The notes beneath the pieces were generated by a model, which ran no database searches, was not told the DNA's origin, and saw only the letters and a program-made list of their open reading frames with translations. A stretch of DNA of 34,692 nucleotides from an uncultured Chlorobiaceae bacterium (GTDB lineage Bacteria; Bacteroidota; Chlorobiia; Chlorobiales; Chlorobiaceae). Every line of letters begins with the position of its first letter. The stretch's first letter is position 1. Position numbers and translations under genes: made by a program. Location of the stretch: positions 1 to 34,692 of the forward strand of contig CAJEXI010000035.1 in assembly GCA_903994455.1 (NCBI GenBank), read 5' to 3'. Positions 7,395 to 16,150 of this stretch are shown here, piece by piece.

Positions 7395-8888
7395 TTAATT
7401 TGCCAAAATTTTATCAAGCCGTGCAATAGGTACAGATATATTGCGAACAATTCCTCCTTCTTTTGCCACGGGCTTAACACCCCCTCGACGGCCCAAGCCA
7501 AAACCAACGCGGTACAGATCAGGCATATTGACCCGACCATCTTTCATCGATTCAAAAATACCGAGGGCCTCAAGGTCTTGACGAATACCATACCACTCCG
7601 CATCGATGTGCTCTGGTGGTAATCCTGTAAATGATATTGTTTTCGGATCGCTTCCGAAGGCATCACACCAGCGTTCCTCAATAACATCAAATGTACAGGG
7701 TACTGTCCACCCCTCTAATGGCTTCATCAACCTCTTTACCCATGGATAATCCTCAGCCATTTCCGATACCCTGATACCTGAGGCGTTTTGCACTCCGCAT
7801 TTAATGCTCTCATAATGTAATGGCAAGAGATGATATGGATAACGCGCCTCGGCATCTTCAGCGGCGGCGCGGATAGCAGCAAGAAAAGAGCGCGGTGAAG
7901 TACGACCTCGTCTATCAGCGAGATGCCCGACTGACCATAAATATGGCACGCCGCGCCGACGATCTCGACCCATCCATTCGCCAGCAATTTTTGCAAAAAG
8001 TGAGCGTTGAACCTGGTCATCCCTTTTCACACGATCGCTGATCGACCACACATCTGCCGTAAAATCAGGTGGAGATCCAGCTCCATCCTCGTAAATATTT
8101 CGCAATATCTGACCATGAATATCCGTTCCATTACAGAATAATTGCCAGAGCAATCCATGCAGATCGTGCATTGCCCAAGTCAAATCAACCCTTGTTGAAA
8201 GCAATTTAGAGGCATCAGGAAAATCGGCAATCTGGCGTCGAGCAAACTGATCCTCACGTAAAAATATTTTGCCATGTAAAAAAGGGTATCGCTTAAGAGA
8301 TAACACCACACGTAACAAATCCCTTGCAATCGTATCCATCGTTTGCCACTCGGCACGTGAACGATCAAGGGCATCAAAAACAATCAACCCATGCCTTTTC
8401 TGTGCACTAAAAAAATCGTTGGCACGTTCGAGTAACCTGCCAAAACATTCAGGATCATTTATAACCCACGCGACCGATTCATCCCAAGAGTTGCATGGTA
8501 TATTTTCAGAAACAATATTTGCCGCCCAGCGACCAAGGACGGCACGCCAAACATGATAGGCTGAAAATTTTTTTGACAGAAGAGCATCAAAAACATCTGG
8601 ATCAGGATAAGCATTAAAGTCGGAGCGCTCACCAAATCCAGTCCACACTTCCACCCGGGAAAGATCAGGTACCAATTCTCCCAGCATTTTCCTTATTTCC
8701 GTGGAATTAAGCGCCGCATTCCAGAATGTTTTACCCACACCCCGAGCCCCGATTACCAGGCTGCATTCCAGACGCAGAGCCTTGAGGTGAGAAGGGGGAA
8801 TATAGAGCGATCGTTTATCGGGTACTCTATCATTTGGCAGAGTTTCAATAATCGCTTGTCGGATCATTTGATTGTTGGACAGAGTCAT
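7395..8888 (-). CDS. P-loop ATPase, STAND/KAP-like, paired with ParA-like protein
   Basis: A 497-residue P-loop NTPase. Walker A is GARGVGKT (residues 47-54) and a Walker B-like strand GLIVFDALDRS ends with the acidic pair typical of STAND/KAP-like ATPases (167-177). The C-terminal third (from about 370) contains a small domain that looks like a winged helix (DLEALGIFES...). No transmembrane segment is evident. Its start overlaps the stop of the ParA-like gene by four bases (ATGA type), so the pair is translationally coupled and probably forms one complex. The role in this operon is unknown; a sensor or regulator of the downstream TIR system is an inference. Confidence 0.65.
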   Translation of the reverse strand: MTLSNNQMIRQAIIETLPNDRVPDKRSLYIPPSHLKALRLECSLVIGARGVGKTFWNAALNSTEIRKMLGELVPDLSRVEVWTGFGERSDFNAYPDPDVFDALLSKKFSAYHVWRAVLGRWAANIVSENIPCNSWDESVAWVINDPECFGRLLERANDFFSAQKRHGLIVFDALDRSRAEWQTMDTIARDLLRVVLSLKRYPFLHGKIFLREDQFARRQIADFPDASKLLSTRVDLTWAMHDLHGLLWQLFCNGTDIHGQILRNIYEDGAGSPPDFTADVWSISDRVKRDDQVQRSLFAKIAGEWMGRDRRRGVPYLWSVGHLADRRGRTSPRSFLAAIRAAAEDAEARYPYHLLPLHYESIKCGVQNASGIRVSEMAEDYPWVKRLMKPLEGWTVPCTFDVIEERWCDAFGSDPKTISFTGLPPEHIDAEWYGIRQDLEALGIFESMKDGRVNMPDLYRVGFGLGRRGGVKPVAKEGGIVRNISVPIARLDKILAN

Positions 8889-10192
8889 TGTGAACCTCCA
8901 TCAATTTCAATTGAAAGTTCCACGCCAGCAATCAAAGGGCCAAACAGCACTCTCACCATTTCAGGATCAATATCTTTCAAAGTACCATGTAAACTTTTCA
9001 AAACAGCAAAGCTTCTATGCCATTTCACCACCCACGGATAGTGCGGTGCGCTCTGGTCAAACTGGTCGTAGCTCCACACGCTATCTTCACCTGAAATTTC
9101 CCCCGCAGGCACTTCATCGTAGAGTTCTTCCGAAAAAATATCCCAGGCCCGTTCCAGCAAACCATCAACATACTCCTCCGTTCCAACTTCAGGAATCATT
9201 GCACCAACAATCTGGAGCCGCTCACGAATGTCACGCACAACGCCCGTTTTGTTCCAGTGTTGAAACAACACACGATAACCTGACCAAGTCTGGTCTCCAT
9301 CAATTGCAAAAAGAAGGATTGTGGATGCCGAGAGTTCGGTGATACACGCTGATGCAACTTCGTCAATGCCTGCACGTGAGTCGATCAAGGTCACATCAGG
9401 TTGCCACCGAACTTCAAGTTCCTCGAGTAAACGACGCAAACGGTCTGACCATAAGTGGCGCTTGCCATTTGAATCAATTTTGGGCATCCAGACACGGCCA
9501 AGTTTGGCGATATACTCACCAGGATTTGCCCCATGCGCAGGAACCACCAATATTTCGCCGTTATGCGATAAGGCACTTGTGGCAACCATGTTTTCAAACA
9601 CCACATCACCATTGTTGACCAAATCTTCGACAAGCCAATCAGTAATACCATAAGAGGGGCGGCGATCTTCGGGAAGTAACGCAGAAGAGAGCCCAGGCGA
9701 CTCTAAATCAAGATCAAGCACCAGTACTTTTTTGCCTTGCTCAGCCAATGCCCATGCCGTTGCGGCAAGTGCAGTTGATCGCCCGACACCACCCTTGATT
9801 GAGAAAAAAACCGTGCGTGGTACAGATGCTGTCAAATCGGAAATGCGAGACCAATTTCCCTCTACCGCCAGACGATCAATAACAAAAACATCGCTGATAC
9901 CTTCAAGCTGGAAGCAGCTCTCTCTCTTCAAGAAATCATCAATATCGGGTTCAAACAACACGGCCTGCTTTGCGGGATAAGCGTGGGAACCAAGTTCTTC
10001 GTTAATTTTTGAGGCCATTTCATCAAGAACAATGTGCTGATGCTCATTCTCTTCCCATTGCTTGTCCACGATAAGACGTACCCTGCCATTCAGGTCACGA
10101 TTGACGAGAACGGGTTTCATTTTGGTAACATCCTCCTGAAAAGGGTTAAATATTTTCGTCAGATCAGGAAGAATTTCATCAAATGTGCTCAT
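8885..10192 (-). CDS. ParA/MinD-like ATPase with KGGVGR motif
   Basis: A 435-residue protein whose residues about 125-330 form a ParA/MinD/CobQ-type nucleotide-binding domain. The deviant Walker A is KGGVGRST (133-140), with Arg where canonical proteins have Lys. It is followed by KKVLVLDLDLESPG and a switch region TLIDSRAGIDE. The 120-residue N-terminal extension is not recognised. Downstream it overlaps the P-loop ATPase gene by 4 bases. Upstream its ATG overlaps the stop of the broken 10189-10599 gene. No ParB or parS-like element is visible, so plasmid partition is unlikely. A signalling or switch role in a defence operon is an inference. Confidence 0.7.
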   Translation of the reverse strand: MSTFDEILPDLTKIFNPFQEDVTKMKPVLVNRDLNGRVRLIVDKQWEENEHQHIVLDEMASKINEELGSHAYPAKQAVLFEPDIDDFLKRESCFQLEGISDVFVIDRLAVEGNWSRISDLTASVPRTVFFSIKGGVGRSTALAATAWALAEQGKKVLVLDLDLESPGLSSALLPEDRRPSYGITDWLVEDLVNNGDVVFENMVATSALSHNGEILVVPAHGANPGEYIAKLGRVWMPKIDSNGKRHLWSDRLRRLLEELEVRWQPDVTLIDSRAGIDEVASACITELSASTILLFAIDGDQTWSGYRVLFQHWNKTGVVRDIRERLQIVGAMIPEVGTEEYVDGLLERAWDIFSEELYDEVPAGEISGEDSVWSYDQFDQSAPHYPWVVKWHRSFAVLKSLHGTLKDIDPEMVRVLFGPLIAGVELSIEIDGGSQ

Positions 10193-10599
10193 AGGAGACC
10201 TGCAAGTTTGGCTTTTCTTATCAAATTCAGAACAACTTCAGCTCCTTTACAATGGTTTGCAAGTCGAGAAATATCGAAATCAACACGATGAGCATATCGT
10301 TGATTCACATCCCAGTCCATAAAAGGGTCCGGTAGCGAAAGAGCATAATTTATACCCTGTAGATGACCTGAACGATAGGCCTCAAAACGAATTCATATTT
10401 CATTAGCATGAATTCTGTCTTGACGACCCTCTGGTTTATCTGTATCCATAGGCATGCCAAACTGTATCATCAGGCACTTGAGCCCACATTCCGCTGATAT
10501 ACCGAACAAATGATCGGCATTGGCAAGTCGATTGCTATCCTTCAAGAGTTCAGCGTCCTTTCAATGGCGTTCATGAGCATCAAGAAAATCAAGGTTCAT
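10189..10599 (-). pseudogene. Unknown protein gene interrupted by two in-frame TGA codons
   Basis: A continuous frame of 136 codons runs from ATG 10597-10599 to a TGA overlapping the ParA-like start. It is broken only by TGA at 10561-10563 (ERH*KDAELL) and 10393-10395 (ANEI*IRFEAYRSG). Between and after them the translation is clearly protein-like (NRLANADHLFGISAECGLK, DWDVNQRYAHRVDFDISRL). By the style of the surrounding residues both stops may replace Trp, as expected for two TGG-to-TGA changes. I do not recognise the family, although the helical pattern could be HEPN-like. It was probably the first gene of the left operon. Confidence 0.55.
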
Positions 10600-10651
10600 T
10601 CGCAAAAAAATCCACGGTTTTTTTAAAAGTTTCCTCAATAAATATCCATAA

Positions 10652-10840
10652 TTAAAACGCCAAAACCTTAACATTCAAAAGAATAGTGACGTACTTGTCA
10701 AATTGCTCTTCCATCACATTCCAGTTAAATCCTTTATACCCCGCCTGCATGGCCATGATGGTTGCAATGATTCGTGCTGTCCGGCCATTCCCCTCCCGAT
10801 AAATACGGCAATGACCCAAGTCATAACGATTATTTTGCAC
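10652..10840 (-). pseudogene. Fic-domain fragment with degenerate active site
   Basis: About 60 residues carry the Fic signature region CRIYREGNGRTARIIATIMAM. Normal Fic AMP-transferases have HPF(D/E)GNGRxxR, and here the catalytic His position is Arg and the Pro is Ile. The rest of the fold is missing upstream, where the frame runs into the RelE relic. The C-terminus ends soon after at LKVLAF-like residues. It is a truncated, inactive remnant. Confidence 0.6.
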
Positions 10841-10871
10841 TGGCGTTAGCGAAACAGGAAGGATGAGTTTG

Positions 10872-11201
10872 TCAATATTTTGTCTCCATCCCGCGATTGA
10901 TCAGATTGCGCATCTGAATACGTCGTCCTATGGATTGAATTTTTGGTGAAATGTCTTTGCGATGCCCAACCGTTATTACCTGAACAACCAGACAGTCCTC
11001 CTCTATGGAGTAGATAATCCTGTAGTCACCCTTACGGATTCAATAGGTTTGCAATGAGCCTCGAATCTTTTTACTGCCAAGGGGCAATGGATCAACTGCC
11101 AGAGCATTAACAGCTTCCACAATGTCGGGAATAACCTGCTTCGCAATTTTTTGCAACTCTTTAACAGCGGATTTTTTCCACTGAATACTATAGCAAGCCA
11201 T
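10872..11201 (-). pseudogene. RelE/ParE-type toxin broken by an in-frame TGA
   Basis: From ATG 11199-11201 the frame encodes a RelE-family mRNA interferase (WKKSAVKELQKIAKQVIPD, GSKKIRGSLQTY, GDYRIIYSIEEDCLVVQVI, GHRKDI). TGA at 11040-11042 interrupts it at QTY*IRKGDYR, where relatives usually have Arg, which fits a CGA-to-TGA transition. The reading frame then continues beyond the usual C-terminus to TGA 10872-10874. The start overlaps the antitoxin gene end by 14 bases, the normal antitoxin-toxin order. The toxin is presumably inactive. Confidence 0.75.
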
Positions 11202-11388
11202 TTTTTTTCAGCTCTTCAACAACCTGTTCATGAGAGATTGTCGGTTCGTCCTTGCGTTCAGCAACAGATGCCAAATCTTCAAGATCCTCAAGTAACTCAT
11301 AAAAATCGTTTATCGGGAGAATCACCGATTTTTTGACCCCGTTTCTATCGGTCACATATTGCGCATGCATGTCATCAACGTGTAACAT
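11188..11388 (-). CDS. Antitoxin of the RelE-type module, Phd/YefM-like
   Basis: A 66-residue protein with the pattern of short RelE-partner antitoxins: QYVTDRNGVKKSVILPINDF, then ELLEDLEDLASVAERKDEP, then a charged C-terminus ending VEELKKNGLL. The N-terminal part would bind operator DNA and the acidic C-terminal part would wrap the toxin. Its 3' end overlaps the broken toxin gene, so it now has no functional partner in place. The gene is intact in sequence. Confidence 0.75.
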   Translation of the reverse strand: MLHVDDMHAQYVTDRNGVKKSVILPINDFYELLEDLEDLASVAERKDEPTISHEQVVEELKKNGLL

Positions 11389-11637
11389 GGGTAAACATTT
11401 GAAATGGTTTGAAATACACTATAGTGCCAATGGCTTCATCGAATCCTGCTGCAACACTTGCAATGTATCACAATTCAGAATCAGTTGATCACCAAACGAT
11501 TACTACAGAATGAATCATAACTCATGGCCTTGCCTCCATCAAAATCCTCTGACCAAGAGCTTCATAACGGATCCACACGTCACACGCCCCCTCTCCATCC
11601 AGCGATTGTTCAGATAGAGCTGAATCCATACCTGATG

Positions 11638-11940
11638 TTACATCCGTTTTTTCCAGTATTCAGGATTCCTTGAAAGATTCATGACGGCCACAATGTAAAT
11701 GCGATCTTTTTCGACGCTGTACAAAATCCCGTAAGGATAACGTTTTACCAAAGCACGAGTTATTTCAGGATAAAGTTCAGCACAGAGTAAAGGCCATGCT
11801 TCAGGATAAGCCGTTATCCTGTTCAGCGTTGCAATAACCTCTGCGGCAAAATCAAGGCCTAACCCATTCTCTTTCGCTTCATAATAATCAACAGCCTCAT
11901 CAAGCTCGGTTGCTGCTTCCGGGTGAAATTCGATGTTCAT
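11638..11940 (-). CDS. ParE-family toxin
   Basis: A 100-residue ParE/RelE-superfamily toxin, full length for the family. It shows the N-terminal FHPEAATELDEAVDYYE helix, the central GLGLDFAAEV, and the C-terminal strand pair RYPYGILYSVEKDRIYIVAVMN with basic residues near the end (PEYWKKR). ParE toxins poison gyrase; RelE relatives cut mRNA, and the sequence does not decide between them. Its start overlaps the antitoxin gene by four bases (ATGA arrangement). This appears to be one of the few intact modules in the island. Confidence 0.82.
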   Translation of the reverse strand: MNIEFHPEAATELDEAVDYYEAKENGLGLDFAAEVIATLNRITAYPEAWPLLCAELYPEITRALVKRYPYGILYSVEKDRIYIVAVMNLSRNPEYWKKRM

Positions 11941-12161
11941 TGATAAAACCGTTTCCTCAGATTGTTGAGAACTACATCTCCAGGAATAGCGCGAACCTTT
12001 CCAGAACGCAGCTCTTCAAGCCGGCGTTGTGCCTCTTCTGCCCAAGTTTTCTCAATATCAGGTTCACCATGATTGAGGCTTTTCAGCAGGTAATCTACTA
12101 TCAGTGCCCGATCTTCAACAGGCAGTGAAATTACTTCAGTTATCAGTTCTTGAGTGTTCAT
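11937..12161 (-). CDS. Addiction-module antitoxin partner of ParE-like toxin
   Basis: A 74-residue antitoxin of the unstable 'addiction module component' type. Its N-terminal part (LPVEDRALIVDYLLKSLNHGEPDIEKTWAEE) resembles the orphan at 463-660 in register. Residues about 45-62 are a charged helix (AQRRLEELRSGKVRAIPGD). It precedes and overlaps the ParE-type toxin gene, so the two form a cotranscribed operon that such antitoxins normally autoregulate with the toxin. Confidence 0.8.
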   Translation of the reverse strand: MNTQELITEVISLPVEDRALIVDYLLKSLNHGEPDIEKTWAEEAQRRLEELRSGKVRAIPGDVVLNNLRKRFYQ

Positions 12162-12306
12162 CGCTTCGTATCTGTTGCTTGGTTAAGTGTATGCAATTCG
12201 GAATCACTACACTGCTGAATATAAACAATCCGAATCAGGAACCAGTTTATCACCGGATAATTACAACGAAATGGCACATTGAGTCACCCTCAAAAAGCAA
12301 CACTCC

Positions 12307-12546
12307 TCAGCGTTGCAGCCATTCACGATCGGCACTGCCTTTTGGCAAGGTCTTGCGACTATGCAACCATTGCCCAAAAGCACTCCAAAGCACCGCCATC
12401 GCCCGCAACACAGAGGATTTCCCGCAGCCGTTCGGGCCACTGAAAAGAATATTGGTCGCTATCGTTCCGCTCCAATCGTCTTTAAAGTGGAAGAGCTGAG
12501 ACCCAAGCGGCCCGGCTTCACAAGTGTGGAGAGCAAGTATTTTCAT
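12307..12546 (-). pseudogene. Truncated AAA ATPase, N-terminal fragment
   Basis: Seventy-nine residues carry the start of an AAA_15/OLD-like or SMC-like ATPase: MKILALHTCEAGPLGSQLFHF, then Walker A FSGPNGCGKSS followed by VLRAMAVLWSAF. The frame stops at 12307, long before any signature motif, Walker B or coiled coil, so the gene is cut. Its ATG overlaps the stop (ATGA) of an upstream reading frame ending MKKSAGTSDKTTT, which is probably the 3' end of the small gene now split by the insertion sequence. It belonged to the operon of the 14629-15951 ATPase. Confidence 0.65.
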
Positions 12547-12566
12547 GTTGTCGTTTTATCGGAAGT

Positions 12567-12634
12567 TCCAGCCGACTTTTTCATTAACTCCTTATAAGCA
12601 GTACTTTTAAGGCGAAAATGCACGAAAAATGTAG
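12567..12634 (-). pseudogene. Separated 3' end of the IS-interrupted small gene
   Basis: The minus strand reads RLKSTAYKELMKKSAGTSDKTTT and a TGA that overlaps the ATG of the AAA fragment at 12546. No start lies upstream before the insertion sequence, so this is a tail without a head. The natural head is the coiled-coil gene 14357-14632 on the other side of the element. This join is an inference from order, strand and the two ATGA overlaps; the 5' limit given is approximate and the tail extends to about 12545. Confidence 0.4.
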
Positions 12635-12635
12635 T

Positions 12636-14372
12636 CACTAAAATATTTGCATATCAAAAGTTTTTTTCTTATTATGAAATAATTAAGAAAACCTTGATAT
12701 AGTCACAATGTATATCGACACCAGCAAGACCACCATAAACGGCAAGACCTACCATCGATACCTGTTTCGTGAATCCTATCGTGAAGATGGCAAGGTGAAG
12801 AATCGTACTCTTGGCAAGATCTCAAAATGTTCTGCTGCGGAAATAGCTGCCATTAAACTTGCCCTGAAATACAAAGACAACTTATCCGCCCTGTTGCATG
12901 TCGAGGATGTTGAACTCCATGAGGGTCTTCGTGTTGGGGTGGTGTATGCGGTAAAAACGCTTGCTGAGAGGCTCGGCATCAGTAAGGCACTTGGCAGTAG
13001 CCGCCAGGGAATGCTTGCGTTGTGGCAGATCATGGTGCGATTGATTGGGCAGGGTTCACGGTTGGGCGCTGTCAGGATGGCAGCAAGTTATGGCGCTTGT
13101 GATGTGCTTGAATTAGAAAGTTTTACTGAGGATGACCTGTACGCCAATCTTGGCTGGTTGACACAGAATCAGGAGCGTATTGAAAAGCAGTTATTCAAGC
13201 ACAATTCGGCGAGTACCGGGCCGGAATTACTGCTGTATGATGTTACTTCATCATATCTTGAAGGGATGGAAAATGTTCTTGCCGCCTTTGGTTACAACAG
13301 GGATGGTAAAAAGGGAAAGAAGCAGATCGTCATTGGCTTGATGTGTACAGCAGATGGCGATCCGGTTGCCGTCCGGGTATTTGCAGGCAATACCGGCGAC
13401 AAGTCAACGGTTGCAGAGCAGATTCGCACCGTTGCCAACACGTTTGGAATTGAAGAGATAACGATGGTTGGCGACAAGGGAATGATAAAAACGCCGCAGG
13501 CCAAAGAGTTGACTGAGGCAGGATTTCATTACATCACCTCACTCTCGAAACCAGAAATCAGAACACTGCTGAAGGCAGAGGTACTGCAAATGGATTTTTT
13601 TGATACCGATCTATATGAGGTTGAAAATACAACAGATGGCGTTCGATATGTACTGAGAAGGAATCCTGTTCGACAGGAAGAGATGGCAAAAAATCGCCAA
13701 GAACGGGTTAAAAAAATCCAGAGTTCAGTTGAAGAGAAAAACAGTTACCTGGTTGGTTCTGTCAAACAGAGCAAAGATGTTGTACAGCGGTCTCTTCAGA
13801 AAAAGATCAGCCAGTACAAATTGAACGATGTTTTGGAGCTGACCAATGAGGATCGGGTGTTCAAGGTAACGGTCAATGAAGAAATGCTGAAGGGAACAGC
13901 CCTTCTTGACGGATGTTATGTGATCAAAACTGATGTAAAAAAAGAGCTTCTTTCGACCAAGGAAGTTCACGACCGGTACAAAGATCTGGCAAAAGGAGAG
14001 CATGCTTTTCGGACGTTCAAACAAAGCCATCTTGAAATCAGACCAGTTCATGTCCGAACGGAAGCCAGCACTCGTGGTCATGTCTTTGCAGTCATGCTTG
14101 CCTATAAAATCGAGAGACTGTTATCAGAACTCTGGAAAAAATGTGAATGCACTGTGCCGGAAGGAATCGATGAACTTGGTGCCATACGCAGCACGATCAT
14201 CACTCTCAAGGAGGCAAGCTGCCAGAAGATTCCTCAGTCAAAGGGATTGGCCGGGGAGTTACTTGCTGCTGCAGGAATTACACTTCCATCAATTATTGAA
14301 GCCAGAAATGTCGATGTAGTCACAAGAAAAAAACTCGCAATTAAGCGTAAATAATTTTATAATAACGCTTTA
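12636..14372 (+). mobile_element. IS1634-like insertion sequence
   Basis: One long transposase gene is flanked by poorly conserved inverted ends. The left segment near 12640-12671 (taaaatatttgcat, then agtttttttctt) matches the reverse complement of the right segment near 14325-14370 (taaaattatttacg, then agtttttttctt). The exact tips and the target-site duplication could not be fixed by eye, so the boundaries are approximate. The element lies between a small coiled-coil gene and the continuation of its operon on the minus strand. Confidence 0.6.
12708..14354 (+). CDS. Transposase, IS1634/IS4-type DDE
   Basis: A 548-residue transposase with the layout of IS1634-family enzymes. The N-terminal segment is YHRYLFRESYREDGKVKNRTLGK-like. 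The first catalytic Asp is D178 in LLYDVTSSYLEG, the second D256 in MVGDKGM, and the Glu is likely E431 in LAKGEHAFRTFKQ. The C-terminal HVFAVMLAYKIERLL helix is typical. It is the only gene of the element and looks complete. It is carried on the plus strand, opposite to the flanking ATPase operon. Confidence 0.88.
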   Translation: MYIDTSKTTINGKTYHRYLFRESYREDGKVKNRTLGKISKCSAAEIAAIKLALKYKDNLSALLHVEDVELHEGLRVGVVYAVKTLAERLGISKALGSSRQGMLALWQIMVRLIGQGSRLGAVRMAASYGACDVLELESFTEDDLYANLGWLTQNQERIEKQLFKHNSASTGPELLLYDVTSSYLEGMENVLAAFGYNRDGKKGKKQIVIGLMCTADGDPVAVRVFAGNTGDKSTVAEQIRTVANTFGIEEITMVGDKGMIKTPQAKELTEAGFHYITSLSKPEIRTLLKAEVLQMDFFDTDLYEVENTTDGVRYVLRRNPVRQEEMAKNRQERVKKIQSSVEEKNSYLVGSVKQSKDVVQRSLQKKISQYKLNDVLELTNEDRVFKVTVNEEMLKGTALLDGCYVIKTDVKKELLSTKEVHDRYKDLAKGEHAFRTFKQSHLEIRPVHVRTEASTRGHVFAVMLAYKIERLLSELWKKCECTVPEGIDELGAIRSTIITLKEASCQKIPQSKGLAGELLAAAGITLPSIIEARNVDVVTRKKLAIKRK

Positions 14373-14632
14373 TAGGGATTTTTTGCTCTGCCACCGCTGG
14401 AACTTCCGATGGAGAGTCGAAGAAGTTCAAGCACAATCTCATTGGCAATATCAACCGGGTCGCGCCGCTGTTTTTCAGCTTCATCAAGCTGCTGCTGCAA
14501 CAGCTTCAGGCGAGCTTCAACGGAACGCAAATTTTCCTGGGCTTGCAACGTTTCAGGCTCTGCATCATCAAAAGTCGCCTGATCGGCATCCGTTGTAGCA
14601 TACTCATTCGGTTCTGCGTTTATACCGCTCAT
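14357..14632 (-). pseudogene. Coiled-coil protein gene, probably split by the insertion sequence
   Basis: Ninety-one residues: an acidic N-terminus, then a coiled coil (LRSVEARLKLLQQQLDEAEKQRR) and a helical tail (IANEIVLELLRLSIG), ending GGRAKNPYKALL at a stop inside the insertion-sequence border. Its ATG overlaps the upstream ATPase stop by four bases. The C-terminus probably continued as the MKKSAGTSDKTTT-type tail now at about 12545-12634. It likely encodes a small partner protein linking two ATPases. The family is unknown. Confidence 0.5.
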
Positions 14633-15951
14633 GGAATCAATTTACGTTCCTGCAAAATACTCCGGACAACCGGATGAACATCAGACCACACGACATCGTT
14701 GTAACCAAGAATACAGCGGCTATAGCGCAAGTCAAGTGTAACACCAGTATTATCAACCGTTTTGGTTTCGCTCAAGGCCAGCTCTCTCAGCACCTCATAA
14801 TACTCCGCAACAGAGGTGACAACCTCATTATTCACCCGCTTTTCAGCAATGGTGTTTTGGTAACTGCTCCGAAGTTTGAAAAAACTTTTGGTATAATCAG
14901 CCTCGGTGATGCTGGTTCGTCCATGATTAAGCGCATTGTCGGCGGCATCACGAATCATGGTGAACAGGTCACGCAGGCAACCGCCACTGATATCAATAAA
15001 CTGGTAAACAAGTTCAGGTGGTTCAAAACACTCTGTTCCAATTCTGCGCGTTATGATGCGGTGCAAGGCCTCCCGCCCCTTGGGATTGGGATTACCCTGC
15101 TTGTCATGCACTTTGACCATCGGCAACTGAAAAACCTGATCAAAATCACCCGTAATAACCGTCGATTTGGAATGGTAGCACAAAGAGACCGGAAAGGTAA
15201 AGATAACATGGGTTTGCAGACTGCCGAGAAGGTAGCTGTGATTAAAAAAAAGCTCCTCCGATTTCTCTATGCTCAGCTTGTCGAGATCTTCAAGAATAAT
15301 AATGAGGCCTTTCTTGCCAATCTCCGGCAATTTGCTCTTGACCTCACGGACAAGATCGTTGCAATGGCCAAGAAGATCCGATAACCGGGGTTCGATGCTC
15401 TCGATGATGGTTTTTTTTGTTGAAGCACTCGCATTTGCTGCCGTGCGCATTTTACCAAAAAAACGGGCAAAGAGCGGCACACTCACCTCCGCCTCAAGAC
15501 CAGCTTCAAGCGAAGCCTCTCCTGTCAACGCCCTGATTTTCTCTATTTCAACCGTGCGGCTCCATTCAGAGACACTTTTGAACAACTGCGGATTAATGCT
15601 GATGTTGTACTCAGCAACAACATCAAAAAGCTTTTCAATGGTAATCACAAAAAGTTCTACATAGTTGAGATTCACCAGGTCAAGCTCTTCGCGTATCGAA
15701 AAATTCAGCACCATGAAGTCGTTGCTGATCTCCTGTTGCAGTTTATTGAGTTCGGTGCTTTTTCCGCAACCCCGATAACCGGAAAAGAGAATTTGCAGCT
15801 TTCCGCCCGGATTGTCGAGCAACCGTCTTTTAAGCGACATAACAGGGTTATCGCCACGTCCCTCAAACGCATCAACATAGTAAGAGTCAAGCTCATCACC
15901 TTCTAACGCACCGGTAGAGAGTCGCTTATATATTGCAGAAAGATTTCCCAT
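14629..15951 (-). CDS. STAND/KAP-like P-loop ATPase
   Basis: About 440 residues. Walker A FSGYRGCGKST lies near the N-terminus and a Walker B-like strand LIIILEDLDKL follows further on, as in KAP/STAND-type ATPases. A later segment (FIDISGGCLRDLFTMIRDAADNA) fits a lid helix. The ATG at 15951 is preceded by AAGAGGTG and is preferred over an upstream TTG at 15972. The gene overlaps the following coiled-coil gene by 4 bases and, before the insertion sequence arrived, also led an AAA ATPase. It may be another defence or signalling operon, now broken. Confidence 0.65.
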   Translation of the reverse strand: MGNLSAIYKRLSTGALEGDELDSYYVDAFEGRGDNPVMSLKRRLLDNPGGKLQILFSGYRGCGKSTELNKLQQEISNDFMVLNFSIREELDLVNLNYVELFVITIEKLFDVVAEYNISINPQLFKSVSEWSRTVEIEKIRALTGEASLEAGLEAEVSVPLFARFFGKMRTAANASASTKKTIIESIEPRLSDLLGHCNDLVREVKSKLPEIGKKGLIIILEDLDKLSIEKSEELFFNHSYLLGSLQTHVIFTFPVSLCYHSKSTVITGDFDQVFQLPMVKVHDKQGNPNPKGREALHRIITRRIGTECFEPPELVYQFIDISGGCLRDLFTMIRDAADNALNHGRTSITEADYTKSFFKLRSSYQNTIAEKRVNNEVVTSVAEYYEVLRELALSETKTVDNTGVTLDLRYSRCILGYNDVVWSDVHPVVRSILQERKLIP

Positions 15952-16150
15952 TGCACCTCTTGTTCTGTTCAATTGTCGAGGTTAAAATACAAAATATTCC
16001 CCCAATCAAAGCGCAAGTGACACACCCTTTCGCCTTGTTCGCCATGCCGCCAATGCCGTTGCCGCCATCTTGACTATGCACCCACCAAAGCGTCTCTTCT
16101 GTTCTTGATGCCTGACCTCTCTCCCACATCAACGATCATCAGTTTTCGTT

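Noticed and set aside
8885..10192. ParA-like gene as a plasmid partition locus
   Set aside because: There is no ParB gene, no repeated centromere-like sites, and the Walker A is atypical (GR instead of GK).
10189..10599. TGA read as Trp or selenocysteine throughout the region
   Set aside because: Other genes end normally at TGA, a further internal TGA sits at an expected Arg, and no selenocysteine insertion hairpin is apparent. Decay is simpler.
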